From the NCBI RefSeq assembly GCF_002214565.1, contig NZ_CP015106.1:1426001-1490000 (forward strand): a stretch of DNA of 64,000 nt, given 5' to 3'. The DNA is from Thermococcus radiotolerans (lineage in GTDB: Archaea > Methanobacteriota_B > Thermococci > Thermococcales > Thermococcaceae). This document shows, one piece after another, positions 25,386 to 33,621 of this stretch (the first letter of the stretch is position 1; every line of letters begins with the position of its first letter). The notes beneath the pieces were generated by a model. It ran no database searches. It was not told the DNA's origin and worked only from the letters and a program-made list of their open reading frames with translations. The translations under genes were made by a program, and so were the position numbers.

Positions 25386-25681
25386 GAAGCTTTTGGAAAA
25401 AGCTTCACCAAAAGTTTGTAGCTCTTTTCAAACTCTTTGAATAGCAGTGGATTTCGCTGAGTTCTAGCGTCAAATCGGGGGCCGTTCAAGGACTTTTCAA
25501 CATCGTTTAGGGGTTTTATTTCGGACGCCCTTCGGGCGTCTATTTAGGCAACCCCCAATCAAAGATAGAATTTTCGAGGGGGCTCAGGAGCAAAAACAGC
25601 CGGAAATATTGGAAATCAACACCCAAAAGAAGGTTAAAAAGGAGCTACAAGCTTTGATCAAACTTTGCGCAAGCAAAGTTT
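25386..25681. repeat. Three-hairpin repeat element, copy B
   Basis: About 296 bp, same orientation as copy A. The left 40 bp (25386-25425) match copy A at 39 of 40 positions. The centre has hairpin GACGCCC-ttc-GGGCGTC (25524-25540), 138 bp from the left end (141 in A). The right end has AGCTACAAGCTTTGATC and hairpin AAACTTTGC-gcaa-GCAAAGTTT. The stretches between the hairpins are not conserved. It has no coding capacity. Confidence 0.8.
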
Positions 25682-25736
25682 GTTGGTCAGGGGCCGATTA
25701 GCTCCTCATCGGAGACCTCGGACACCTACCCTCACA

Positions 25737-26213
25737 TCATCCCAAGCCGAGGTGTTCCCTTATAATCAACGGAATGAGGCCGATCTTCGGGAAAACCAGC
25801 AGGGCCTTGTCCTCAACCGCGTAAGCCGGGACGCAGGGTATCATCCCGTAGGGGGTCGGGTAATCCGGGTCGGGTGCCCAGTTGTTGTCCCCCCACGTTA
25901 CGAAGCACTTCTCCACCTTCCCGTCCAGCTCAACGGTCTTTATCTCCCTAACGCGGTGAATTATCGGGTACTCGTAACCGGGGCGCTTGTAAACGATGAC
26001 GTCGTTGAGGTGCACGTCGTCTATGTTCTCCTCGCTTATGCCCTTGAGCAGGACGACGTCGCCGCGGTAGAACACAGGTTCCATAGACTCGCTCACCACT
26101 ATCACGAGGGGTGAGTCGGTATGAAGGGCCACCTTGAGGCCCACCTGAAGGGTGAAAACCGCAAGCAGTGCTATCAGTATCCACGCTAAATCCTTTTTCC
26201 ATGAGTCCTCCAT
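25737..26213 (-). CDS. Archaeal signal peptidase I
   Basis: A 158-aa membrane-bound serine protease that removes signal peptides from exported proteins. After one N-terminal membrane helix (about 9-30) come the catalytic Ser in SESMEP (S43), His in PIIHRV (H86) and Asp in WGDNNW (D109), the Ser-His-Asp set of archaeal and ER Sec11-type peptidases. The start is the ATG at 26213 after GGAGG; the frame is open upstream, but that part overlaps the DUF531 gene by more than is usual. It is probably the general housekeeping enzyme, in contrast to the second peptidase at 37017. Confidence 0.9.
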   Translation of the reverse strand: MEDSWKKDLAWILIALLAVFTLQVGLKVALHTDSPLVIVVSESMEPVFYRGDVVLLKGISEENIDDVHLNDVIVYKRPGYEYPIIHRVREIKTVELDGKVEKCFVTWGDNNWAPDPDYPTPYGMIPCVPAYAVEDKALLVFPKIGLIPLIIREHLGLG

Positions 26214-26737
26214 TTCAGCGCCTCCATGAGGGTGCTTATTCTCGCGGGTATCGCGCCTATCGCGGTGCACGTTTCAAGGCTCACCCTCTTCCCCGTGATG
26301 TCCATATGATAGCGGGCGGTCTTAAAGATTTCCTTCGGGAGCCCGTGCCTCCCGAGGCCAACGAGGAGGAGAAAGCTCTCGCCTCGAAGGGCCCTTTCGG
26401 CGAGTTCCAGCGGGGTTATCTCCTTCTCCTCGCTCGGCTTCCTCGTCGTTGCGACCGGAATTCCGAACTGCGGCGGAAAGCCCCTCTTCGGGAACTCCAG
26501 AAGGTGAAAGCGGTTCCCCTCGGCCAGCTCAAGGAGATACCTGCCCCCCTCGCCTATGGTCGTGTGGGAGCTTATCTCGCGGGCAACGTCAACTGGCCTG
26601 CCCTCGAACGGAAACCCCACGAGGGCAAGATGGAAGCCATAGGCGTAGGCTATCGGCCCGGCCCTGGCTATCGCCCTCAGATGAGCCTCGTGGAGTTTTT
26701 TGGGGTCGTAGGTGTTGTAAAGCGCCAGCGTCAACAT
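26186..26737 (-). CDS. DUF531 family protein, SPOUT-like
   Basis: A 183-aa archaeal protein of the DUF531 family. The C-terminal part (SFLLLVGLGRHGLPKEIF, KRVSLETCTAIGAIPARI) has the pattern of a SPOUT methyltransferase knot with glycine-rich loops, which would point to RNA methylation. No target is known to me. It starts at the ATG at 26737 and its 3' end overlaps the signal peptidase gene by 28 bp, so the two are co-transcribed. Confidence 0.75.
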   Translation of the reverse strand: MLTLALYNTYDPKKLHEAHLRAIARAGPIAYAYGFHLALVGFPFEGRPVDVAREISSHTTIGEGGRYLLELAEGNRFHLLEFPKRGFPPQFGIPVATTRKPSEEKEITPLELAERALRGESFLLLVGLGRHGLPKEIFKTARYHMDITGKRVSLETCTAIGAIPARISTLMEALKWRTHGKRI

Positions 26738-26800
26738 CTTTCCTCACTCAGAGTGGCCAACAAAGGTTTATAAGGATTTAGAACGGATTAAATAGTTAGT

Positions 26801-27889
26801 ATGACGACGCGAGAGGAGATAGAACTATTAGTTGAGAGGAGGTACTACGAGGAGGCCCTGTCCAAAGTTCACAAGCTGAAGGACCCCCTCGACCAGATAG
26901 AGGTTCTCACGGACATAGCCGTTGCTATATACCAGCACGGCGGGCCCCAGGAGTGGATCCCAAGCATAATAGAGGATGCCATGTACATAGCCAAGAAACT
27001 CAAAGACCCCGCCAACAAGGCGGTGGCCTACTCAACGATAGCATCCTCCCTCGCGATAATGGAGTACGAAGAGGACGCGATGGACTTCTTCAACCGGGCC
27101 ATAGACGAAACGGACAGCATAAAGAGCCCGATAGAGAAGGGCGTGGTTCTCTCGGAGCTGGCCTACCACCTGGCCCTCGCCGGCCGCCCCGACACGGCCC
27201 TCGAACTGTTCAACATAGCCTTCGACACCATAATCGGGGCGGAGATAGGCTACAACCTCAAGGTGGACGGCATAATAAGGATAGGAGAGCTCCTCGAGAA
27301 GGCCGGGGACACGCTCCCCTCAAACAAGGCCCTCGACTTCTACAGGATGGCGTTCGACATATTCGACAAGCTCCACGTCAACCAGCGCGCGGCCATCGTC
27401 GAGAAGAAGATAGAACTCTCCGAGACCATCTACGACGTCGGCCTTCCGCCAATAAGGCGGGCCCTCCTAGAGGGGAGGAACCACTACGCCCTCGCGCTCA
27501 TAGAGAAGAAATACGCCGGCGTCGTGAGGCTCATCGGAGAGCTGGAAGTAGCACTCTGGATGAAGAGAGTGAACAACATAGAGTACCTGGACATAGTGGA
27601 CAAGGCGTTCGAGCACTGCGAGAACCCGCACTTCACCGAGGCGAACGTTCAGAAGATAGCCCGGCTCCTGACAGAGCTCGGAAGCCTGAAGAGGGCCCTC
27701 GAATTCGCGAGGGAGATAAAGGACATCCGCAAGAGGAGCGATGCGCTCAGAGCGATAGCGCTGGAACTGGCGAAGAGGAAGGAGTTCGAAGAAGCCAGAG
27801 AAATCGTAAGGAGCATACCCGACCCCAGGATAAAGACCGAGGCGCTGACGGAGATAATAGCCATAGAGGAGGCCAGTGAGGGAATATGA
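26801..27889 (+). CDS. TPR-like helical repeat protein
   Basis: A 362-aa soluble protein made of helix-turn-helix pairs of the tetratricopeptide type (for example KAVAYSTIASSLAIMEYEE, GVVLSELAYHLALAGRP and KRSDALRAIALELAKRKEF), at least seven units. Such proteins act as protein-binding scaffolds; the partner is unknown. A TATA box GGTTTATAAGG (26764-26774) lies upstream. The stop overlaps the start of the dipeptidase gene (ATGA at 27886-27889). Confidence 0.82.
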   Translation: MTTREEIELLVERRYYEEALSKVHKLKDPLDQIEVLTDIAVAIYQHGGPQEWIPSIIEDAMYIAKKLKDPANKAVAYSTIASSLAIMEYEEDAMDFFNRAIDETDSIKSPIEKGVVLSELAYHLALAGRPDTALELFNIAFDTIIGAEIGYNLKVDGIIRIGELLEKAGDTLPSNKALDFYRMAFDIFDKLHVNQRAAIVEKKIELSETIYDVGLPPIRRALLEGRNHYALALIEKKYAGVVRLIGELEVALWMKRVNNIEYLDIVDKAFEHCENPHFTEANVQKIARLLTELGSLKRALEFAREIKDIRKRSDALRAIALELAKRKEFEEAREIVRSIPDPRIKTEALTEIIAIEEASEGI

Positions 27890-28821
27890 TATTCGACGCC
27901 CATTCGGACCTCCCGACCTTCGTCTACGATGAGAGGGTTAACGGGAAGACCCGCGTTCTGGAGGAAAACTTCGAGCGTTTCTTCGCCCCGGGGATAGGGG
28001 CGCGCGTCATGGCAATCTGGACCCGGCCCGAGAGGAGGAACAGCGCAACCCTCTACGGCCTGGAGGTTCTGAACTCTTTAAGAAGGGACATCGAGGAGAG
28101 CGAGCGCTTCGAACTCGTGACGACGGTAGACGGCATGAAGAAGGCCATCGAGGAAGGAAGGGTCGCGCTCTGGCTCGCCCTTGAGGGCGGCGAGCCCATA
28201 GGTGAAAGCATCCACCTCCTCGAGGTGTTCTACCGCCTTGGACTGAGGCTTTTGACCCTCACCTGGAGCCTGCGCAACACGATAGGCGACGGTGTCTTTG
28301 AGAGAACCGGCGGGGGACTCACCAACTTCGGCCTGGACGTCGTTGGAAAGGCCGAGGAGCTGGGAATCGTGATAGACCTGAGCCACATAAACGAGGCAGG
28401 CTTCTGGGACACTCTGGACGCTACCGCTTTTCCGGTCGTAGCCTCCCACTCCAACGCTAGAAGGCTCTGCGACCACTCGAGAAACCTCACCGACGAGCAG
28501 ATAAAGGCCATAGCGGAGCGCGATGGCGTCATCGGAGCGGTGGCGATTCCAAGCTTCGTCCACAGGGAGCACGCGACGCTGGAGCGGTACGTGGAGCACA
28601 TAGCGTACATGGTTGACCTGGCCGGCTACCGGCACGTCGGCCTCGGCTTCGACTTCGTCTACTACCTCCCTGGCTGGAGCGGAAGGAGCGTCGAGGGCTT
28701 TGAGAACGAATCCAAGATTCCCGCGCTCGTCGAGAGGCTGTCCGAAACCTTCAGCGAGAGTGAGGTCGAGGCGATAACCTTCAAGAACTTCGAGCGGGTT
28801 TTTGAGCGGGTCGTGGGTTAG
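27886..28821 (+). CDS. Membrane dipeptidase family protein (peptidase M19)
   Basis: A 311-aa zinc-dependent TIM-barrel hydrolase of the renal dipeptidase family. The metal-binding HxD is H6-S-D8 at the N terminus; LALEGGEP, DLSHINEAGFWD and VASHSNARRLCDHSRNLTD carry the other ligands in the family order. Archaeal members cleave dipeptides and may help in peptide fermentation, which is the main energy source for many Thermococcus. It has no signal peptide, so it is cytoplasmic. It is coupled to the upstream TPR gene. Confidence 0.9.
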   Translation: MIFDAHSDLPTFVYDERVNGKTRVLEENFERFFAPGIGARVMAIWTRPERRNSATLYGLEVLNSLRRDIEESERFELVTTVDGMKKAIEEGRVALWLALEGGEPIGESIHLLEVFYRLGLRLLTLTWSLRNTIGDGVFERTGGGLTNFGLDVVGKAEELGIVIDLSHINEAGFWDTLDATAFPVVASHSNARRLCDHSRNLTDEQIKAIAERDGVIGAVAIPSFVHREHATLERYVEHIAYMVDLAGYRHVGLGFDFVYYLPGWSGRSVEGFENESKIPALVERLSETFSESEVEAITFKNFERVFERVVG

Positions 28822-28861
28822 GTTTTTATTCCCTGTCCCCCACCACGGCACGGTGGGAGTT

Positions 28862-29716
28862 ATGGAGGAACTCTACTTTCTAACAGCGAGAGACGCGAGA
28901 AGGCTACTCTTCGCGAAGGGAGGGGCGAGACTCAACCTGGACTTGAGAAAAACAAACCGCTCATGGCTCATAACGCTTGAAGGAGACGAGTTCGTGTTTC
29001 CCGACGGGACGCGGGTTGGGAGGGACGTAATCGAGAGAATCGCAAGAGACGAGGGGAGTGTTTACTTCATCCGAAACGGTGTTTACAAGGCAGCCATATC
29101 GAGTAACGAGGGTTTCTACAAGCTCGTACCAACGATTCCACCGACGATAGAGATAAACGGGATAAGAATGCACAGGACGAAGGAGGTAAACCCCCTCCAG
29201 GACACGAGGAACAAGGTGAAGGCCGTCAAGCCGAAGGAAGGCGAAACGGTTCTGGACACCTGCATGGGACTCGGCTACACCGCGATAGAGTCCGCGAGGA
29301 GGGGAGCGTACGTCATAACGATCGAGAAGGACCCCCACGTCCTGGAACTTGCGAGGATAAACCCCTGGAGCAGGGAGCTCTTCACGGGCGGGAAGGTGCA
29401 GGTCATACAGGGCGATGCCTTCGAGGTCGTCAAGAGGTTCAACGACGAGACCTTTGACGTCGTTATTCACGATCCGCCGAGGTTTTCCTTGGCCGGCCAC
29501 CTGTACTCCGAGGAGTTCTACCGCGAGCTTTTCAGGATTCTGAAGCCGGGAGGGAGGCTCTTCCACTACGTTGGAAACCCCGGGAAGAGGTACCGCAGAA
29601 AGGACCTCCAGAGGGGAGTGATGGAGCGGTTAAGAAAAGCGGGCTTCGTCGGGGTTAAGCGGGTGGAAGAAGCGCTCGGCGTGGTGGCTAGGAAGCCGCT
29701 GAAAGAAAAGGGATAA
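28862..29716 (+). CDS. SAM-dependent methyltransferase, probably RNA-acting
   Basis: A 284-aa protein with an N-terminal PUA-like beta domain (about 1-95) and a Rossmann methyltransferase domain: VLDTCMGLGYTAIESARRG (motif I), ITIEKD, and VIHDPPRF (motif IV, DPPR type). This belongs to the archaeal COG2521 group. The target is not known; the DPPR motif and the N-terminal domain point to RNA or to a small nucleotide-containing cofactor. The ATG at 28862 follows GGTGGGAG. It converges on the peptidase gene with a 6-bp gap. Confidence 0.8.
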   Translation: MEELYFLTARDARRLLFAKGGARLNLDLRKTNRSWLITLEGDEFVFPDGTRVGRDVIERIARDEGSVYFIRNGVYKAAISSNEGFYKLVPTIPPTIEINGIRMHRTKEVNPLQDTRNKVKAVKPKEGETVLDTCMGLGYTAIESARRGAYVITIEKDPHVLELARINPWSRELFTGGKVQVIQGDAFEVVKRFNDETFDVVIHDPPRFSLAGHLYSEEFYRELFRILKPGGRLFHYVGNPGKRYRRKDLQRGVMERLRKAGFVGVKRVEEALGVVARKPLKEKG

Positions 29717-29722
29717 AAAAGC

Positions 29723-31597
29723 TCATTCCTTCTTTTCGCCCTTCATTATCTCTTCCACGTCAAACCCTTCCTCATACTTCCTCAGCTTCCTCTCGAAGAA
29801 CTCGATGAAGAGCCTGTAGCGCTTTGCCCGATGCTTCGGGCTTCCGCGGATGCTGTGGCCGTGGGGGCCGCGCTTGAACACCGCTATGTAGGCCTCCTTG
29901 CCCATATCCTTGAGCACGTTGTAGAACATCAGGCTCTGGTCGAGCGGACAGCGGTAGTCCTCCAGCGAGTGGATGAGCAGTATCGGGGCTTTCACGTTCC
30001 CCGCGTAGAACAGCGGGCTGAGCTTCCGATAGTTCTCGTTCTCCAGCGGATTCGGGCCGATGACCTCAACGTCGTACCAGAGGCCTATGTCGGAGAACGC
30101 ATAGCTGGTCAGCCAGTGGCTTATACCGTTCTCGCTTATACCCGCCTTGAAGAGGTCTGAGTGAGTGAGCGCCCAGTTGGTCATGAAGCCGCCGTAGCTT
30201 ATGCCGGTTATTCCGACGCGCTCCCTGTCCGCCTGAGGCTCAAGTTTAAGGAACTCCTCCACACCTGCCATTATGTCCTCGAAGTCCTCTAAGCCAGTCC
30301 TCTCCAGGACGCGAAGGGCGAAGTCTTCGTCGTAGCCGTCGCTGCCGCGCGGGTTGACGAAGACAACGTAGTAGCCCCTGTTGGCCATCAGCTGCATCTC
30401 GTAGACGAACCTGTGCCCGTACATTCCCTTCGGCCCGCCGTGGACGAAGACTATAACCGGGGCCTTCTCGTCCTCCTTAAGCTCAGGCTTCAGGTACCAG
30501 CCGTCTATCTCGAGGTCCTTGCTCCTAAAGCGGAAGTGCCTCGGCTCGAAGGTCTTGAGCCGGTCGAATATCGGGCCGTTGTAGTCGGTTATCTGCCTCA
30601 GTTCGCCGTCGTAGAGGTAGAGCTCGCCTATCCTATTGGCGGTCATTATCAGGAGCAGCGCCTTACCGTCGCTGACGTCCAAGCCATAAATCCAGTGGTT
30701 TCCCACCACAACCCTCTCGGCCTTGCCATCCCAGAGCCAGAGGTTCACCCTGCCTGCATCTGGCGTCAGGAAGTAGACCCTTCCATCGTCGAGCTTGGCG
30801 TCGTAGACGTCCAGCGGACCCTCGTAGACGGGCTTAAGCTCGCCGTCCCAGATGTACAGCCACCCGTGCTCGCTGATGTACTTCTTCTCCCTCTTGCCCC
30901 TCAGGAGGAGTGCCTTTCCATCGGAATCGACGGCCGCGAAAGAAACGCCCTCGAAGAGCTTTTCCTCCTCACCGTCCTTCCAGAGGTAGATGTCGTAGAA
31001 CTTGAAGAGTACCGGCTTGCTTCCCTCGCGGTGCGGGACGTTGACGGCTATGGAATCACCGTGCCAGATTCCGCTCGAAAACCTCGGTTTCTCGAACTGC
31101 TCTATTACCTCCTCGCTCTCCGTGTCAAGAACCCAGAAGGTCGTTTTCTCGCCGTCGAAGAAGCCCATGCTGTCGAACCAGGCGGGAACGTCGTCATCGA
31201 AGACGAAGTCCTCGTCGTCCCTGCGTTTGAAGCCCACAACCAGGAGCCTTCTCGAATCGTCGTTCCACTCGATCGAGCGGACGTTCTTGGCCGACAGAAC
31301 CTTCTTGGCGCTCAGGGTCTGGACGTCAGCTATCCATATCTCGCTCTCCTTCTTCTCCTCGTTGGGGCGCATGAAGGCGAGCTTTTTGCCGTCGGGCGAA
31401 ATCCTTGGCATGGAGGCGTTCTCGATGAAGCGCCTCGCCCCGGTTTCCAGGTCCTCAACGACCACCGTGCTCTCATACTTGTTGTCCTTCATATTGGCCT
31501 TGGTGAGGGTATAGGCAACCAGGTTCCCCCTTATCCTCGGGTCGCCCAAGTAGGCGAACTTAGAAAAGGTCTCGTGGTTCCATTCGATGCCGCTCAT
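29723..31597 (-). CDS. Acylaminoacyl peptidase / S9 prolyl oligopeptidase family
   Basis: A 624-aa cytoplasmic serine peptidase. Residues 1-350 form a beta-propeller (blades such as NDDSRRLLVVGF and DGKALLLRGKREKKY); the C-terminal alpha/beta-hydrolase has the nucleophile S467 in GISYGG, the oxyanion segment VFVHGGPKGMYG, and the Asp and His in SLEDYRCPLDQS and RGPHGHS. Family members release N-acylated amino acids from peptides or digest short peptides. The size matches the Pyrococcus/Aeropyrum enzymes. The start is the ATG at 31597 after GGTGATAG. Confidence 0.93.
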   Translation of the reverse strand: MSGIEWNHETFSKFAYLGDPRIRGNLVAYTLTKANMKDNKYESTVVVEDLETGARRFIENASMPRISPDGKKLAFMRPNEEKKESEIWIADVQTLSAKKVLSAKNVRSIEWNDDSRRLLVVGFKRRDDEDFVFDDDVPAWFDSMGFFDGEKTTFWVLDTESEEVIEQFEKPRFSSGIWHGDSIAVNVPHREGSKPVLFKFYDIYLWKDGEEEKLFEGVSFAAVDSDGKALLLRGKREKKYISEHGWLYIWDGELKPVYEGPLDVYDAKLDDGRVYFLTPDAGRVNLWLWDGKAERVVVGNHWIYGLDVSDGKALLLIMTANRIGELYLYDGELRQITDYNGPIFDRLKTFEPRHFRFRSKDLEIDGWYLKPELKEDEKAPVIVFVHGGPKGMYGHRFVYEMQLMANRGYYVVFVNPRGSDGYDEDFALRVLERTGLEDFEDIMAGVEEFLKLEPQADRERVGITGISYGGFMTNWALTHSDLFKAGISENGISHWLTSYAFSDIGLWYDVEVIGPNPLENENYRKLSPLFYAGNVKAPILLIHSLEDYRCPLDQSLMFYNVLKDMGKEAYIAVFKRGPHGHSIRGSPKHRAKRYRLFIEFFERKLRKYEEGFDVEEIMKGEKKE

Positions 31598-31665
31598 AAC
31601 GCTATCACCTATTTAGTAGAGAGCCTTAAAAGTATATAAGCGTAACTACAGGGCCAGGTGGGAGA

Positions 31666-31995
31666 ATGAAGGAGGAGTACGCCGTTGGAATAATACTGGC
31701 CGCTGGAATATTGATTTCGCTCATCCTCAGAACCTACGTGGGAGTGGCGATAGCGGCCGTCGGAATACCCCTGTACCTGGCGTACACCGCTAGGGGGCAG
31801 AACATACTGGCGAAGTCCAGACTCTACGACAGGGACCTCTTCCTCATGATAGCGATAGCGGTCGTTGTCATACTCGTCTTCAACTACCTCTGGGACCCGA
31901 GGATGGGCCTCATAGCGATGGCCGTCGCAATACCCCTGCTGGCCATCTACGCGGACAGGTTAAAGGCGAGAAAGAAGGCGCAGAAGGCCCGATAG
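31666..31995 (+). CDS. Small membrane protein, four predicted helices
   Basis: A 109-aa hydrophobic protein with about four membrane segments, a short acidic start (MKEEYAV) and a basic tail (RLKARKKAQKAR) that follows the positive-inside pattern. No family is recognised. It begins at the ATG at 31666 after GGTGGGAGA. Its last 36 bp overlap the 3' end of the kinase-like gene on the other strand. Confidence 0.7.
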   Translation: MKEEYAVGIILAAGILISLILRTYVGVAIAAVGIPLYLAYTARGQNILAKSRLYDRDLFLMIAIAVVVILVFNYLWDPRMGLIAMAVAIPLLAIYADRLKARKKAQKAR

Positions 31996-32607
31996 CTGAC
32001 CGGTTCTCTTGTAAATCCTAACTTCGTTTCTCATCTCCCTTAAGAAGGATTCATCGACCCCGAACTTCTCCCTAACGCGGCGCGAGATGTAGTTGTCGTT
32101 GAGAAATATCATGGCCATCGCGGAGGTGAGGTTCTTCGGCTTCCTCCAGTTGGCCTTCTCGAAGTCTATGAGGTAAACGCTCTCCCCGATTATTATGTGC
32201 TTGCCGCCCTGAATCTGGCCGTGGTCGAGGCCCAGCCTGTCGAGCAGGGCGGTTTTCTCGACTATCTCGAACAGATGGCGCTTTTCAAGCTCGGCGTAGA
32301 ATATTATCTCCCCCTCAGCGAACCCCCGGATGAGGTACTCAAGGCCCTCGAAGACGCCGTAGGCTATCAGCGGCGGGGTCACTCCGAAGGGCTCCACCGC
32401 CTTAATGATTTCCGCCTCCCTCGCGAAGTTCTGCCTCGGGGAGTCCGGCCGTTGAAGCTTTATGATGACGTTTTTTTCATCCAACCTCGCCCTGAAGATT
32501 AGGCTTGTGGTGCCCTTGGCGTAGGGCCCTATTTCGTCCAATCCAAGCCCTCTCAGGTGAGAGTAAAACCGCCCCAGTTGAGCTTTGCTTATCAAGTGGT
32601 CGAACAT
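31960..32607 (-). CDS. RIO/Kae1-type small Ser/Thr protein kinase-like protein
   Basis: A 215-aa protein kinase fold of reduced size: VIIKLQRP carries the ATP-binding lysine, DHGQIQGGKHIII corresponds to the catalytic loop and YLIDFEKA replaces the DFG metal motif, as in RIO and Bud32-like kinases. A glycine-rich loop is weak (AKGTTSLIF). The ATG at 32607 is taken as start; the longer upstream frame overlaps the promoter of the AsnC-like gene. The physiological target is unknown; it could also be an aminoglycoside-phosphotransferase-like kinase of a small molecule. Confidence 0.8.
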   Translation of the reverse strand: MFDHLISKAQLGRFYSHLRGLGLDEIGPYAKGTTSLIFRARLDEKNVIIKLQRPDSPRQNFAREAEIIKAVEPFGVTPPLIAYGVFEGLEYLIRGFAEGEIIFYAELEKRHLFEIVEKTALLDRLGLDHGQIQGGKHIIIGESVYLIDFEKANWRKPKNLTSAMAMIFLNDNYISRRVREKFGVDESFLREMRNEVRIYKRTGQLSGLLRLLSRL

Positions 32608-32659
32608 AGGCCTCGATAAGCTTAAATACTCCGCCGATAAAATACTTTTGGTGATAGCC

Positions 32660-32887
32660 ATGGTGACGGCTTTTATTTTGATGGTGACGGCCGCTGGAAA
32701 GGAAAGGGAAGTTATGGAGAAGCTTCTGGCCATGCCGGAGGTTAAGGAGGCTTACGTGGTCTATGGCGAATACGACCTCGTCGTAAAGGTCGAGACCGAC
32801 ACCCTCAAGGACCTTGACCAGTTCATCACGGAGAAGATAAGGAAGATGTCCGAGATACAGATGACCTCGACGATGATAGCCATCTGA
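32660..32887 (+). CDS. Stand-alone Lrp/AsnC ligand-binding (RAM) domain
   Basis: A 75-aa protein consisting only of the alpha/beta sandwich that binds amino acids in Lrp/AsnC regulators, with no HTH. The pattern KEREVMEKLLAMPEVKEAYVVYGEYDLVVKVE is characteristic. Such stand-alone domains form octamers and bind amino acids, perhaps modulating full-length regulators. The start is the ATG at 32660 after GGTGATAG. A TATA-like GATAAAATAC lies at about 32636-32645. Confidence 0.88.
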   Translation: MVTAFILMVTAAGKEREVMEKLLAMPEVKEAYVVYGEYDLVVKVETDTLKDLDQFITEKIRKMSEIQMTSTMIAI

Positions 32888-32942
32888 TTCTCTCGTTCTT
32901 CTCTCTTGCCATTCTTCCAGGAATAATAGAAGAGCAAAGGGC

Positions 32943-33617
32943 TCACTTGTTCATCATGAGCCTTATCCTCTCGGCGGCATCCTTGGCCTTGTCCGAGATG
33001 TTGCTGAGCGTCCTAGCGATGTTGAGGATGTAGAACCCATCTCCCCAGCTGAGCTTGTCGGCGTTCTCGAAGACCAGCTGCATGAGCCTCGTATCGAGAC
33101 CGTCTATCTTGTTCTCGACGCTCTCTATCTGCCTGATTATCTCGTACTCCCTCTTTATCTCGCCCTCAGTGAAACCGCTCTCTATAACGCGGTCCATCTG
33201 AACTATGGCCTCGTGGACGAGCTTTGCGGCCTTGATACTCTCCATGCCCATCTGGAGGATTATATCCTTGACCTCCGTCGGAACGCCATCCGGCTTCTTG
33301 ATGAGCAGCCATTTGGCCGTGTCCTCGGCGGCGTCCGCCACCTTGTCCTGCATGTGAAGGTAGATGAGCACGTCTTCCCTAGCCACGGCCATCATGAGCT
33401 TGGAGCTGAGAGAATCCCTTATCTCCTCCTTTATCCTGTCTGCGACGTCCTCAAGGCGGTCAACCTCGATCGCAACCTTCTCCATCTCCTCGTAGTTCCC
33501 CTCGTACCAGTACTGGAGGGCCCTCTCCAGAGTCTCAACGGTGCTGAGCACAACATCCGCGTGCTTTATGAGGGGCTTGAAGGGGCTCTTCGCGAAGAGC
33601 TTCGTCCACACCTGCAT
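32943..33617 (-). CDS. DUF47 / PhoU-like phosphate transport accessory protein
   Basis: A 224-aa all-helical protein of the DUF47 (TIGR00153, PhoU-related) family, with repeated acidic segments such as LEDVADRIKEEI and HMQDKVADAAEDTA that bind metal clusters in PhoU. It is encoded 4 bp behind the Pit transporter and almost always accompanies Pit genes, so it probably controls phosphate uptake by that carrier. The ATG at 33617 is preceded by GGGGTGAT; an in-frame GTG at 33632 lies inside the end of the pit gene. Confidence 0.9.
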   Translation of the reverse strand: MQVWTKLFAKSPFKPLIKHADVVLSTVETLERALQYWYEGNYEEMEKVAIEVDRLEDVADRIKEEIRDSLSSKLMMAVAREDVLIYLHMQDKVADAAEDTAKWLLIKKPDGVPTEVKDIILQMGMESIKAAKLVHEAIVQMDRVIESGFTEGEIKREYEIIRQIESVENKIDGLDTRLMQLVFENADKLSWGDGFYILNIARTLSNISDKAKDAAERIRLMMNK

Positions 33618-33621
33618 GGTA

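Larger units (their letters stand above)
25219..25736. other. Noncoding region with C/D-box RNA candidate and repeat B
   Basis: No protein gene is seen in these 518 bp. In order it holds a possible C/D box sRNA (25264-25317), a right-end-type hairpin CTTTGC-ccgc-GCAAAG (about 25323-25338) and the full repeat element B (25386-25681). The minus-strand promoter of lplA must lie within the first 50 bp. Confidence 0.6.
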
